NCBI RefSeq assembly: GCF_900156505.1 | Contig: NZ_FTPR01000004.1 | Location: 186,001-250,000 of the forward strand | Reading direction: 5' to 3' | Source of the DNA: Yoonia rosea | Lineage (GTDB): Bacteria > Pseudomonadota > Alphaproteobacteria > Rhodobacterales > Rhodobacteraceae | Length of the DNA stretch: 64,000 nucleotides | Made by a program: the position numbers and the translations under genes | Notes under the pieces: model-generated | Database searches by the model: none | What the model saw: the letters and a program-made list of their open reading frames with translations, nothing else | Told to the model about the DNA's origin: nothing | Shown: piece by piece, positions 18,030 to 25,672 of the stretch | Layout of the letters: every line of letters starts with the position of its first letter | Numbering within the stretch: position 1 is the first letter of the stretch

Positions 18030-18282
18030 AGGTCTTCCTGTGTTATCTGTGCGCTACAGATATGAAGGCAGGGGCCGCGTGGCAACAGGGGGCGGGTGTT
18101 GAAAGAAATTCGCAGGCTTCAGACATCGGATGGCTTTGTGGCTTGCGGTCCGAACGGATCCAATCCGGCAGACCGGACCTTGACGCAAATCGCAGGGAAT
18201 GGTGGCTTTGAGCCCACTTTGACAAATGCTGCATCTTGCATGAATATCCCCACTTGGTAGGCACAAGACATGGGAGCCTCAA

Positions 18283-18729
18283 ATGAAGCGAATTTTGCTA
18301 ACGTACGTGTTTACACTGTTTGCGACGGTTTCCTCTGCGGTTGAATTCGATGAAGCCGAAGTTCGTGCAATGTGCGCCGAAGACTGGCCGCAAGAGCAAG
18401 AACTTCAGGAATTATGCCTTTTTGGTGAACGTGATGGTTATGACGAAGTGATGGTGTCATATGATGATGGGGATGCAATGGACCAAGTTCTATTAGACCT
18501 CTGTATCGATCGATCGGGTTTGAACTGGTCGTTTGTAGCTGACTGCTTTGACGAACAGACCGACGCTTTTGCAGACTTCCCTTATTTAGCGAGTCGTTAT
18601 GACGGAAGGGTCTCAAGTTCGATCATGCAGGATATTGCAGTAGGGTGTCGCGAGAAATGGCGGCCCGATCTCGCCAGACAGCATTTCTGCATTGTACGAA
18701 TGGCATGGTCAATGATTGAAGCGAACTAA
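18283..18729 (+). CDS. Secreted hypothetical protein with conserved cysteines
   Basis: 148 residues. A signal peptide is clear (MKRILLTYVFTLFATVSSA, cleavage probably after position 19). The acidic mature part has six cysteines (for example AMCAEDW, ELCLFGE, LCIDRSG, DCFDEQ, GCREKW, FCIVRM), suggesting three periplasmic disulfides. No known domain was recognised. With its downstream neighbour it sits in a stretch of lower GC (18.2–19.2 kb), unlike the surrounding genes, which may indicate transfer. The 250 bases before it hold no gene I can support. Confidence 0.6.
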   Translation: MKRILLTYVFTLFATVSSAVEFDEAEVRAMCAEDWPQEQELQELCLFGERDGYDEVMVSYDDGDAMDQVLLDLCIDRSGLNWSFVADCFDEQTDAFADFPYLASRYDGRVSSSIMQDIAVGCREKWRPDLARQHFCIVRMAWSMIEAN

Positions 18730-18895
18730 GCTGTTGCAGTCATCATTTAAGAGAGAATTTCCTTGTAGGCCGAGGATAACCACTGCTTATTTGACCATCA
18801 TTGTTGAATTTAAGGATGCATAGAAAAACGACTGTTTGAACGAAGGGGTCCACGTTTACTTCATCCGGCAGCGAACATCACTGAGTAGTATATCA

Positions 18896-19129
18896 ATGAG
18901 GTTACTTAAGTATTTCAGTGCCTGCGTTGTCGTAGGTTTCGTTGTTTGTGCGTTCGCCTATGGTTTTCAGCTATTAGCATGGGAGATCATAGGTTGGCTC
19001 GATGTGCCGTCCGGCGGGGCAATCGCTTTCTGTATTGATTTTACATTTAAGATTGGCGGCATGGCTCTAATGGCGCTGGGGTTTTTTATCATTTCGGGTC
19101 TGATCAAAGAACTCAATGACGGCAGATAG
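18896..19129 (+). CDS. Small hypothetical membrane protein
   Basis: 77 residues from ATG 18896; a TTG at 18836 would add 20 residues. Two hydrophobic spans (about 7–25 and 45–65) flank a short polar part and the C-terminus is charged (GLIKELNDGR). The RBS is weak. No family was recognised. It shares the AT-rich composition of the preceding secreted protein. It could be spurious, but the hydropathy and codon pattern look like a real small membrane protein. Confidence 0.45.
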   Translation: MRLLKYFSACVVVGFVVCAFAYGFQLLAWEIIGWLDVPSGGAIAFCIDFTFKIGGMALMALGFFIISGLIKELNDGR

Positions 19130-19286
19130 GACTTGGTGCCAAAAGAGCCCACATATTCGGCAAGGCATTTGATAACTTACGCTAAGGTGTTGAGCGGACT
19201 GACGTCAGCTTTGCGGGCACCTGCTTGGCTTCTGTGTTGATTTCGCCTGCGTAGCGCTGGGCACGCAACAGTTTTAAGGCATCTCC

Positions 19287-20384
19287 CTAGAGTACGGCTT
19301 TCATCTCGGCCAGCCAATTGTCCACGAACGCATCAAACCGTGCATCCGGCTGGCGCAGGGGGAAGACCTCGGCGAAGGGGTCGGGGGCGGTGACTTTGCT
19401 GCCGGACATTTCCTGTAAGACGTTGTGGCCGCAGAAGGGGACATAGGTTTCCGAATAGCCACCCTCGTGGACCATCACCAGTTTGCCGTCGCAGACATCA
19501 CCCGCAAGCGCCATGACTTGGGCTGTCATCATCTGGAAAGTTTCGGCAGTGGCCAGCATCCGGCCCAGCGGGTCGTTCGCCGCGGCATCAAAACCGCAGG
19601 CGATGATCAGCACATCCGGCGCGAAATCGCGGATGGCGGGCAGGGCGAGGCGCTCCATCGCGGCCAGATAGCCCGCGTGCCCTGTGCCGGGGGGAAGGGG
19701 GATGTTGAGGTTATAGCCTTTGCCCGCACCTGTGCCACGGTCGGTAAAGGCGCCTGTGTCCATAGGGTAGTTGCGCTCCTGATGGAGCGACACGGTGAGT
19801 ACGTCGGCGCGGTCGTAGAAGACCGCCTCAGTCCCGTTGCCATGGTGTACGTCCCAATCGAGCACGGCAAAGCGGCTTGCCAGCCCTGCCGCCTTTGCAG
19901 CCTCGATCGCGATCCCGATATTGTTGAGCAGGCAGAACCCGTTGGGATAGTCCGGCAGGCAGTGGTGGCCGGGCGGGCGCGAGAGGGAATAGGCGTTGGT
20001 AAGTTCACCGCGCAGCACGGCGGCAAGGGCGGCTTTCGCGAGGCCTGCGGACAGCGCCGCCACTTCATAGCCGCCGGGACCAAAGGGCGTGCGGCGCCCG
20101 AGTTCGCCGCCGCCTGCGTCGGAGAGGGCTTTGAATTCATCAAGGTAATGCGCAGGATGAATGCGCAGCAGGTCTTCGTGCGTGGCAGGCGTGGCACCTT
20201 GCATGGCGAGGTCTTTGGCCAGCCCTGTGACCTCGATCAGGTTCTTCAGGCGGCGTTTGGTTTCGGGGCTTTCGGGCAGGCCGCCGTCCAGCGGTTGCAC
20301 CAGCCCACCCACAGGCAGCATGCCAGCGTAGTTGCCGCCCCCGTGCCAGAAACAGCGTTCGTCCCAAAAGAAACCTGTGGTCAT
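19287..20384 (-). CDS. Histone deacetylase family protein (class II type)
   Basis: 365 residues. Arginase-deacetylase-fold motifs are intact: RPPGHHCLPDYPNGFCLLNN (tandem catalytic His), DWDVHHGNGTEAVFY (zinc ligands Asp and His), SLHQERNYP and a distal Asp in ACGFDAAANDPLG. Bacterial members deacetylate acetyl-lysine, acetylpolyamines or related amides; the particular substrate cannot be assigned. The next gene upstream encodes a 77-residue protein 6 bases away, so they form an operon. Confidence 0.92.
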   Translation of the reverse strand: MTTGFFWDERCFWHGGGNYAGMLPVGGLVQPLDGGLPESPETKRRLKNLIEVTGLAKDLAMQGATPATHEDLLRIHPAHYLDEFKALSDAGGGELGRRTPFGPGGYEVAALSAGLAKAALAAVLRGELTNAYSLSRPPGHHCLPDYPNGFCLLNNIGIAIEAAKAAGLASRFAVLDWDVHHGNGTEAVFYDRADVLTVSLHQERNYPMDTGAFTDRGTGAGKGYNLNIPLPPGTGHAGYLAAMERLALPAIRDFAPDVLIIACGFDAAANDPLGRMLATAETFQMMTAQVMALAGDVCDGKLVMVHEGGYSETYVPFCGHNVLQEMSGSKVTAPDPFAEVFPLRQPDARFDAFVDNWLAEMKAVL

Positions 20385-20390
20385 GTGCTG

Positions 20391-20624
20391 CTAGCCTTTG
20401 CGCAGTTGATAGATGCCTTCCGGCAGATCCAGCGCCGCTTCAAGATCGCGCAATTGCGTGAGCGACAGCGTGATGCGGACTACCTCATCGGTGCGCGGAT
20501 CAAACTGGGATATTGTGACGCAATCATCAAAGGCGTTGATGATGACGTCTTCTTTCAGGGGGGCAGCACCTTCGTCAACCAGGGTGACAACGGTGGCATC
20601 ATAGTCGTGTTCGATTGTAAACAT
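20391..20624 (-). CDS. Conserved hypothetical 77-residue protein
   Basis: A small acidic protein (MFTIEHDYDATVVTLVDEGA...), predicted mostly beta-stranded, with no cysteines, signal peptide or membrane span. It ends 6 bases before the HDAC-family gene and is probably its operon partner. No domain was recognised. Confidence 0.65.
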   Translation of the reverse strand: MFTIEHDYDATVVTLVDEGAAPLKEDVIINAFDDCVTISQFDPRTDEVVRITLSLTQLRDLEAALDLPEGIYQLRKG

Positions 20625-20771
20625 GGGGTTAGCCTAACTTGGGATTTGCGGGCTTACAATTGCGCAATGCCCTGTCATGCGCGTTCTTGTGCCATGTGCT
20701 TGCGTGCGCAGTTGCCGTCATCCACGTAACTGCTAGTCTATCTTGGAAAGTTAGTTGTCAGTGAAAGCCTC

Positions 20772-21479
20772 ATGATCCGTTTTTTGCCCCTTGTTCTTTG
20801 CGCGGTTATCAGCGCCTGTTCCCCGGTGCTGGTCGAGGCGCCACCACCACAGCCGGTGGTGCAAGCGGCCGCACCGGTAGCGCCGCGCCTGTCCCAGCGG
20901 CAAGCGGTCGAGAATTTCGACTTTGTCGTGCGCCGCGTAAAACCGGTGGCCGAGCAATTTTGCCGCAGAAGCGGACAGCAATCCAATTGCGATTTTCAGA
21001 TCGTCATAGATACCCGTGCAGAACGCGGGGTGAATGCGTTTCAGACCCTCGACCGCGCAGGGCGTCCGGTGATCGGCTTTACGGTGCCGTTGATTGCCGA
21101 GGCACGTAACCGCGATGAGCTGGCCTTTGTTATGGCGCATGAGGCGGCACACCATATTCGCGGGCATATTGCGCGCCAGCAGCAGAACGCTGCTGTCGGC
21201 GGGCTCTTGGTGGGTGCTTTGGCCGGTGCGCTGGGTGCTGCGGATATCGAGAGCGCTCAACGGATCGGGGCCACTGTGGGGGCGCGGACCTATTCGAAGG
21301 AGTTCGAGTTGGAGGCTGATGCGCTGGGCACGCGGATCGCGGCGGCGGCTGGATTTGATCCGCTGCGGGGGGCAGAGTTCTTCTTCCGCATTCCTGATCC
21401 GGGAGATCGTTTTCTGGGTACGCACCCGCCCAACGCAGACCGCGTACGCACCGTGCAAAGGGTCGCGGCAGGGCTTTAG
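20772..21479 (+). CDS. M48 family metalloprotease, lipoprotein
   Basis: 235 residues. The N-terminus MIRFLPLVLCAVISAC is a lipoprotein signal with lipidation at C16, followed by a Pro-rich linker. The zinc motif HEAAH is at 123–127 and the third ligand is in SKEFELEADALG. This is the architecture of periplasmic M48 proteases related to LoiP/BepA, which act on misfolded outer-membrane proteins. Residues 137–160 are Gly/Ala-rich and could be membrane-associated. It converges with the hemolysin III gene, overlapping it by 4 bases. Confidence 0.9.
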   Translation: MIRFLPLVLCAVISACSPVLVEAPPPQPVVQAAAPVAPRLSQRQAVENFDFVVRRVKPVAEQFCRRSGQQSNCDFQIVIDTRAERGVNAFQTLDRAGRPVIGFTVPLIAEARNRDELAFVMAHEAAHHIRGHIARQQQNAAVGGLLVGALAGALGAADIESAQRIGATVGARTYSKEFELEADALGTRIAAAAGFDPLRGAEFFFRIPDPGDRFLGTHPPNADRVRTVQRVAAGL

Positions 21480-22114
21480 GTCAGTGTCGCCATGGCAATT
21501 GTGATGGCGGCAAAGAAACACCCTGACGCGGTCACAACAAAACCGTGCCAGATCGCCGTCGAAAACTTCAGCGTTTCGCTGGCATAGAAGGGGACGCCCG
21601 CTGTGTAGAGCAAACCGCCGATAGCGATCAGTACCATCACGGATGCAGGTACGACGGGCCAGAGCGACCAGACAAGGGCAAGGCTCAGCCAGCCCATGAT
21701 CAGGTAGAGCGCCGGCCCGAACCGCCCCGGCGTTTGCCAGAAAAAGAGTTTGAGTGTCATGCCAATCACAGCCAGCCCCCACACGATCGCGAGGATCACA
21801 TAAGCAAAGCCGCTGCCGATCATCACGACAAGCGGCGTATAGGTGCCGGCAATCTTGAGATAGATGGCGGCGTGATCAAAGCGGCGCAGGAGCGGGCGGA
21901 TCCCTTCCCACGGGGTCATATGATAAAAGGCCGAGGCGACGAATGTGGCGATAAGCGTGGCGCCGTAGACGCAAATCGCAGCAATCTGTCCGGGCGTTGC
22001 TGTGCCAAGCGACCAGACGATCAGCACAATGGCCCCTGTGATCGCACCCAACACGCCCACCGCATGCATTGTGCCATCAGCGATACGTTCCGAGCGGGCG
22101 TAGGTGGGATACAT
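21476..22114 (-). CDS. Hemolysin III family (PAQR-like) membrane protein
   Basis: 212 residues with seven hydrophobic spans. Family landmarks are YPTYARSERIADGTMHAVG at the N-terminus, SAFYHM (His in TM2–3), RRFDHAAIYLKIAGTYTP and the final helix with IWHGFVVTASGCFF. The three conserved His and Asp residues of the CREST/PAQR zinc site are present. The biological role of bacterial members is uncertain despite the hemolysin name. It diverges from dgkA. Confidence 0.92.
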   Translation of the reverse strand: MYPTYARSERIADGTMHAVGVLGAITGAIVLIVWSLGTATPGQIAAICVYGATLIATFVASAFYHMTPWEGIRPLLRRFDHAAIYLKIAGTYTPLVVMIGSGFAYVILAIVWGLAVIGMTLKLFFWQTPGRFGPALYLIMGWLSLALVWSLWPVVPASVMVLIAIGGLLYTAGVPFYASETLKFSTAIWHGFVVTASGCFFAAITIAMATLT

Positions 22115-22250
22115 ATGAGATACCTTTTTGGTGATCAGTCGAGGGTAGTCGGTTCGCCTGTTCGGTCAAATGTTCCGTTGGGTCAGAGCGGGCCTTGGCA
22201 GCCGCAGCCTGATGGCGCAGTCTCAGTCTAGATCGCGAAAGGTTAAGATT

Positions 22251-22610
22251 ATGTGGCAACAGGTTTTGCGGGTCAGGCAACGGGCAATCTGGTCTTGGGA
22301 CGGATTTGCCCATGTGTACAAAACAGAAGGGTCGTTATCGCAATGGCTCGTGGCGAATCTGGTCTTTGGTGTGCTGGCATTCCTATTGCCGCTTTCGGCG
22401 GGCGAACGGGGGATGCTGTTGATGGGCGGGATCATCGTACTGGCCGCCGAATGTATGAACACTGCGATCGAACGTGTTGTGGATGATATCAGCACAGAAA
22501 AACGCGACGCTGCGCGGCAGGCCAAGGATTGTGGGTCGGCGGCTGTGGCGGTGACGGCTATCGGGGTTGGTGTTGCCTGGGTCTGTGTGATCGTGGGCCT
22601 CTTGTGGTAG
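22251..22610 (+). CDS. dgkA: Diacylglycerol kinase
   Basis: 119 residues, the usual DgkA size. Three hydrophobic helices and the signature NTAIERVVDDISTEKRDAAR and KDCGSAAVAV are present, giving the catalytic Glu and the metal-binding Glu/Asn at the interface. It phosphorylates diacylglycerol released during osmoregulated glucan or LPS modification back to phosphatidic acid. The ATG at 22251 is preceded by AAAGG. Confidence 0.95.
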   Translation: MWQQVLRVRQRAIWSWDGFAHVYKTEGSLSQWLVANLVFGVLAFLLPLSAGERGMLLMGGIIVLAAECMNTAIERVVDDISTEKRDAARQAKDCGSAAVAVTAIGVGVAWVCVIVGLLW

Positions 22611-22692
22611 CCGCCTTTGCGACTTTTTGGGGGCGCTCTTTTCAAAGGCGTGTCGCGGGCTAACTGGTATTCAAACGATAATGGAGAGACCG

Positions 22693-23223
22693 ATGCGCCT
22701 GACAACATTGACCCTTGCCCTGTTCCCGATAGCTGCCGTTGCGGCAGGTGGCGGGAGCGACACGCCCCCGACACCATCCGAGACAACGACGGAATGTGCC
22801 GACGGACAGGTCTTTGACTTGGCGACCCAAAGCTGCATGGACCCCGCAGAGAGTACAAATGACGATAGCGCGCGACTGGATGATGTGCGTGAACTGGCCT
22901 ACGCGGGCTATTATCAGGCGGCTCTTGATGTGCTGGATACGCTTGAAAACCCGCAAGCTCCACTGGCGTTGACCTATTACGGTTTCAACCACCGCAAGGC
23001 AGGCCGCGTCGATCTTGGCATGGCCTATTATGATGCGGCACTTGCCGCCGACCCGAACAACCTTCTGGCGCGGTCCTACATGGGGCAGGGATATGTTGCC
23101 TCTGGCGATATGGTGTTGGCGCAGGCGCAACTGACCGAAATCCGGATGCGCGGCGGTCGCGACACCTGGGCCGAGGCGTCGCTGGTGCAGGCGATCACCA
23201 CTGGAAAGGCCGCATCCTACTGA
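22693..23223 (+). CDS. Secreted TPR-repeat protein
   Basis: 176 residues from ATG 22693 (GGAGAG upstream); an ATG at 22681 is also possible. Signal peptide MRLTTLTLALFPIAAVAAGG, then a Thr/Pro-rich linker and a cysteine pair (ECADGQVFDLATQSCMDP) resembling the chitin-binding-like Cys motif seen again in the protein at 24689. Residues about 55–165 form about three TPR units (GYYQAALDVLDTL, GRVDLGMAYYDAALAADPNN, GDMVLAQAQLTEI). Probably a periplasmic adaptor; partner unknown. Confidence 0.75.
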   Translation: MRLTTLTLALFPIAAVAAGGGSDTPPTPSETTTECADGQVFDLATQSCMDPAESTNDDSARLDDVRELAYAGYYQAALDVLDTLENPQAPLALTYYGFNHRKAGRVDLGMAYYDAALAADPNNLLARSYMGQGYVASGDMVLAQAQLTEIRMRGGRDTWAEASLVQAITTGKAASY

Positions 23224-23294
23224 CTTGATCTAGCGCAAGGTGCCGGTTGCGGCGGGATGCTATCAGAGCATTACCCGCAATCGGAGGATCAAAG

Positions 23295-23549
23295 ATGCAA
23301 ACCTTGGGCGACGCACGCGAACATTTCTGGCGTGTCATCAAAATGGCCGATGCCTGTGAGGTCGATCTGTCGACCGCGCTGGATGAAAACAGGATCAACA
23401 TCGACGAATACGCCGATATGATCACCAGTTGCCGAGGGTGCACACAGGTCGGAAAATGCGACCGTCTGCTGGCGGATGCACCAAAGTTGGACCACGCCCC
23501 CGACTATTGTGAAAATCGCGACATGTTTGCAGTGCTGCGGCAGGATTGA
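23295..23549 (+). CDS. DUF6455 family protein
   Basis: 84 residues with four cysteines arranged as SCRGCTQVGKC and DYCENR, typical of the small DUF6455 proteins of Rhodobacteraceae. The cysteine spacing suggests a metal or Fe–S site, but this is not established. The start at 23295 follows a GGAGG RBS by 7 bases. No signal peptide. Single-gene unit between the TPR gene and convergent ppk2. Confidence 0.75.
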   Translation: MQTLGDAREHFWRVIKMADACEVDLSTALDENRINIDEYADMITSCRGCTQVGKCDRLLADAPKLDHAPDYCENRDMFAVLRQD

Positions 23550-23676
23550 GCGACACAGGGTAAGATCTTGAACGGATGATCGCACAAGGCCTTGTGCGAC
23601 ATCTTTGTCATTCCAAAGGACGAAATGCTGCGCACGGGCGTAAGACTGGCGGATATCCTATGCCCGCAGTTGGCCG

Positions 23677-24543
23677 TCAGGCCTTTACCTTGCGCGTGTC
23701 CGGATGCAGCGCGGTGCCCAGAATATGCTCTGCACGATGGATCACCTTTTGCGCACTGCCGACAATCTCGGGCTGGGGGGCTTGGGCGATTGTGTGATCC
23801 TTGCCGGGGTAATCCAGCGTTGACAGAAAATGCCGCATGCAATTGAGGCGCGCGCGTTTCTTGTCATTGGATTTCACCACGGTCCATGGCGCGTCGGCGG
23901 TGTCGGTATAGAAGAACATCGCCTCTTTCGCTTCGGTATAATCCGCCCATTTATCAAGGCTTGCCTTGTCGATCGGGGACAGTTTCCATTGCTTGAGCGG
24001 GTCGGTCTCACGCGCGTCAAAGCGCCGTTTCTGTTCGGCCTGCGTGACTGAGAACCAGTATTTGTAAAGGCGGATACCCGAACGGGTGAGCATCCGTTCC
24101 AGCTCGGGCGTCTGGCGCATGAATTCAAGGTATTCTTCGGGTTTGCAGAACCCCATCACCCTTTCCACGCCCGCACGATTGTACCAGCTGCGGTCATAAA
24201 GCACCATCTCGCCCGAGGTGGGCAGGTGTGCGATGTAGCGCTGGAAATACCATTGGCCGCGTTCCTCGTCGGTGGGTTTGTTCAGCGCCACGACGCGGGC
24301 GGCACGGGGGTTGAGGTGTTCGGTGAAGCGCTTGATCGTGCCGCCCTTACCGGCGGCGTCACGCCCTTCAAACAACAGCACAAAGCGCTGACCGGTCTCT
24401 TGCGCCCAAAGCTGGACCTTCAAAAGCTCGGCCTGTAGTTCCGCCTTTTCCGCCTCATAGGGCCGGCGGGCCATTTTCGGCAGGCTTGCTTCTCTGCGGC
24501 GTACAGGCTGTTTGGGATCGGCGTTTATCACGGCATCTTTCAC
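23677..24543 (-). CDS. ppk2: Polyphosphate kinase 2
   Basis: 288 residues, class I PPK2. Walker A FEGRDAAGKGGTIKR and Walker B-like VLYDRSWYNRAGVERVMGF are intact, and the lid module SVTQAEQKRRFDAR follows. It transfers phosphate between polyphosphate and nucleoside diphosphates (GDP or ADP) or the reverse. The basic N-terminal 25 residues precede the conserved core. A single gene on the minus strand, divergent from the small secreted protein at 24689. Confidence 0.95.
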   Translation of the reverse strand: MKDAVINADPKQPVRRREASLPKMARRPYEAEKAELQAELLKVQLWAQETGQRFVLLFEGRDAAGKGGTIKRFTEHLNPRAARVVALNKPTDEERGQWYFQRYIAHLPTSGEMVLYDRSWYNRAGVERVMGFCKPEEYLEFMRQTPELERMLTRSGIRLYKYWFSVTQAEQKRRFDARETDPLKQWKLSPIDKASLDKWADYTEAKEAMFFYTDTADAPWTVVKSNDKKRARLNCMRHFLSTLDYPGKDHTIAQAPQPEIVGSAQKVIHRAEHILGTALHPDTRKVKA

Positions 24544-24688
24544 GTCACTCTCCTTTTTCGCTTGGCCAGAGCGTAGCAGGGCCGGGGCGGTTTTGCCTTG
24601 ACGTGAGTCAAGCCTGTGACATTGCGCCGGTTGATTAAGTGCCGAGATGGGCTACCATTCTTTCACGCAATCACCGTAGGAGGACATT

Positions 24689-24910
24689 ATGCGTCTCACA
24701 GTACTTGCCTTTGCGATGCTGCCAGCGGCAGCTTTTGCCCAAGATACCACCCTTCCGACCCCGACAGAGCCTGTCGCGCAATCCCAGACCTGCCCTGCAG
24801 GCACCGCATGGGATGCGAGCGCCGCCGCCTGTGCATCCACATCCCAGTCGGTTGTGCCTGCCCAAGGCAGCGGGTGCAGCCATGGCGCTGCGCGTGAGGT
24901 CACTTCCTGA
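24689..24910 (+). CDS. Small secreted protein with a cysteine pair
   Basis: 73 residues. Signal peptide MRLTVLAFAMLPAAAFAQ (cleavage after AFA), Thr/Pro linker, then QTCPAGTAWDASAAACASTS, a Cys-pair motif similar to that in the TPR protein at 22693. Function unknown. GGAGG lies just before the ATG. Its TGA at 24908 is in the same frame as the YigZ/IMPACT gene that follows, so suppression of that stop would fuse the two. Confidence 0.65.
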   Translation: MRLTVLAFAMLPAAAFAQDTTLPTPTEPVAQSQTCPAGTAWDASAAACASTSQSVVPAQGSGCSHGAAREVTS

Positions 24911-24925
24911 TCTGAGGACAAGGTC

Positions 24926-25285
24926 CTGAGGATCATCGAAAATGCACTGAGCGACCGCGGCTCGAAATACGCGGTCGCAGGTGGTCCTGTTTCGTCAGCG
25001 GACGAGGCACGCGCTTTTGTCAAAACGCTGTGCCGCCGCAAGAAATTCGCCAAAGCGACCCATAACACATGGGCGGTTTTGCTGCCCGACGGCCCCCTGA
25101 AAAATGACGACGGCGAAAGCGGCGCAGGCATGGTCATCCTGCGGATGCTGGAGCGCGAGGGGCTGGAAGGCCACATCATCGTGGTGACACGGTGGTTTGG
25201 CGGCGTGAAGCTGGGCGGTGACCGGTTCCGCCGCGTGCAGGACGCGGTGAGGGTTTATCTGGACGCGATGGGGGTGTCGGGGTGA
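24926..25285 (+). CDS. YigZ/IMPACT family protein with a non-standard start
   Basis: The frame after the TGA at 24908 reads LRIIENALSDRGSKYAVAGG, then FAKATHNTWAVLLPDG, NDDGESGAGMVILRMLE and VVTRWFGGVKLGGDRFRRV, the full UPF0029/IMPACT N-terminal domain. Between the stop and the conserved part there is no ATG, GTG or TTG. The best candidate is CTG at 24926, preceded by GAGGACAAGG; the first ordinary start in frame (TTG 25079) would remove the first third of the domain. Length from CTG is 119 residues. Members act in translation or ribosome-associated regulation; precise role unknown. Confidence 0.75.
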   Translation: MRIIENALSDRGSKYAVAGGPVSSADEARAFVKTLCRRKKFAKATHNTWAVLLPDGPLKNDDGESGAGMVILRMLEREGLEGHIIVVTRWFGGVKLGGDRFRRVQDAVRVYLDAMGVSG

Positions 25286-25377
25286 ACCCCGACCTGCGGG
25301 GCTTGTAAAGCGGGTTGGGCATAGTCACCTGTATCAGAGCCGCCCTATTGTGGGACGGCGCTATGAAAGGGATCACC

Positions 25378-25503
25378 ATGTCCTTCAAAGACCTCAGCAC
25401 ACAAAAGACACCCGATGCGGCCGTGAAAACGCCAAAGACTGAAACGGTTGCGGCCAAGCCTGATGCGAAAGCACCAGAAGCAAAGGCCCCCGCCAAGAGC
25501 TAA
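25378..25503 (+). CDS. Small Lys/Ala/Pro-rich protein
   Basis: 41 residues (MSFKDLSTQKTPDAAVKTPK...), low complexity and highly charged, probably disordered. AAAGGG precedes the ATG by 8 bases, and a good intrinsic terminator follows 40 bases after the stop, which supports a real short transcript. No family recognised. Confidence 0.55.
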   Translation: MSFKDLSTQKTPDAAVKTPKTETVAAKPDAKAPEAKAPAKS

Positions 25504-25543
25504 CGGGCTGCGGGGGCAACCCTGCCGAATATGACTATGTGCG

Positions 25544-25580
25544 AAGGCGTGTCATGTGAGTGATGCGCCTTTTGTTTTTT
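25544..25580 (+). terminator. Intrinsic terminator
   Basis: AAGGCG (25544–25549) pairs with CGCCTT (25566–25571) around a 16-base loop and is followed by TTGTTTTTT. It lies 40 bases after the small Lys-rich gene and before the AT-rich nuclease gene. Confidence 0.65.
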
Positions 25581-25672
25581 GGGGGACGGGCGGGCAGCGG
25601 TACAAAATTGACAACTTTGGATTGTTCTATGACAGTGTGCCTAAAGGTTTGAGGCGAGTTGGAGAATAATTA

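Noticed and set aside
23592..23846. 84-codon open frame between the DUF6455 gene and ppk2
   Set aside because: Mostly overlaps ppk2 on the other strand and shows no family feature or RBS.
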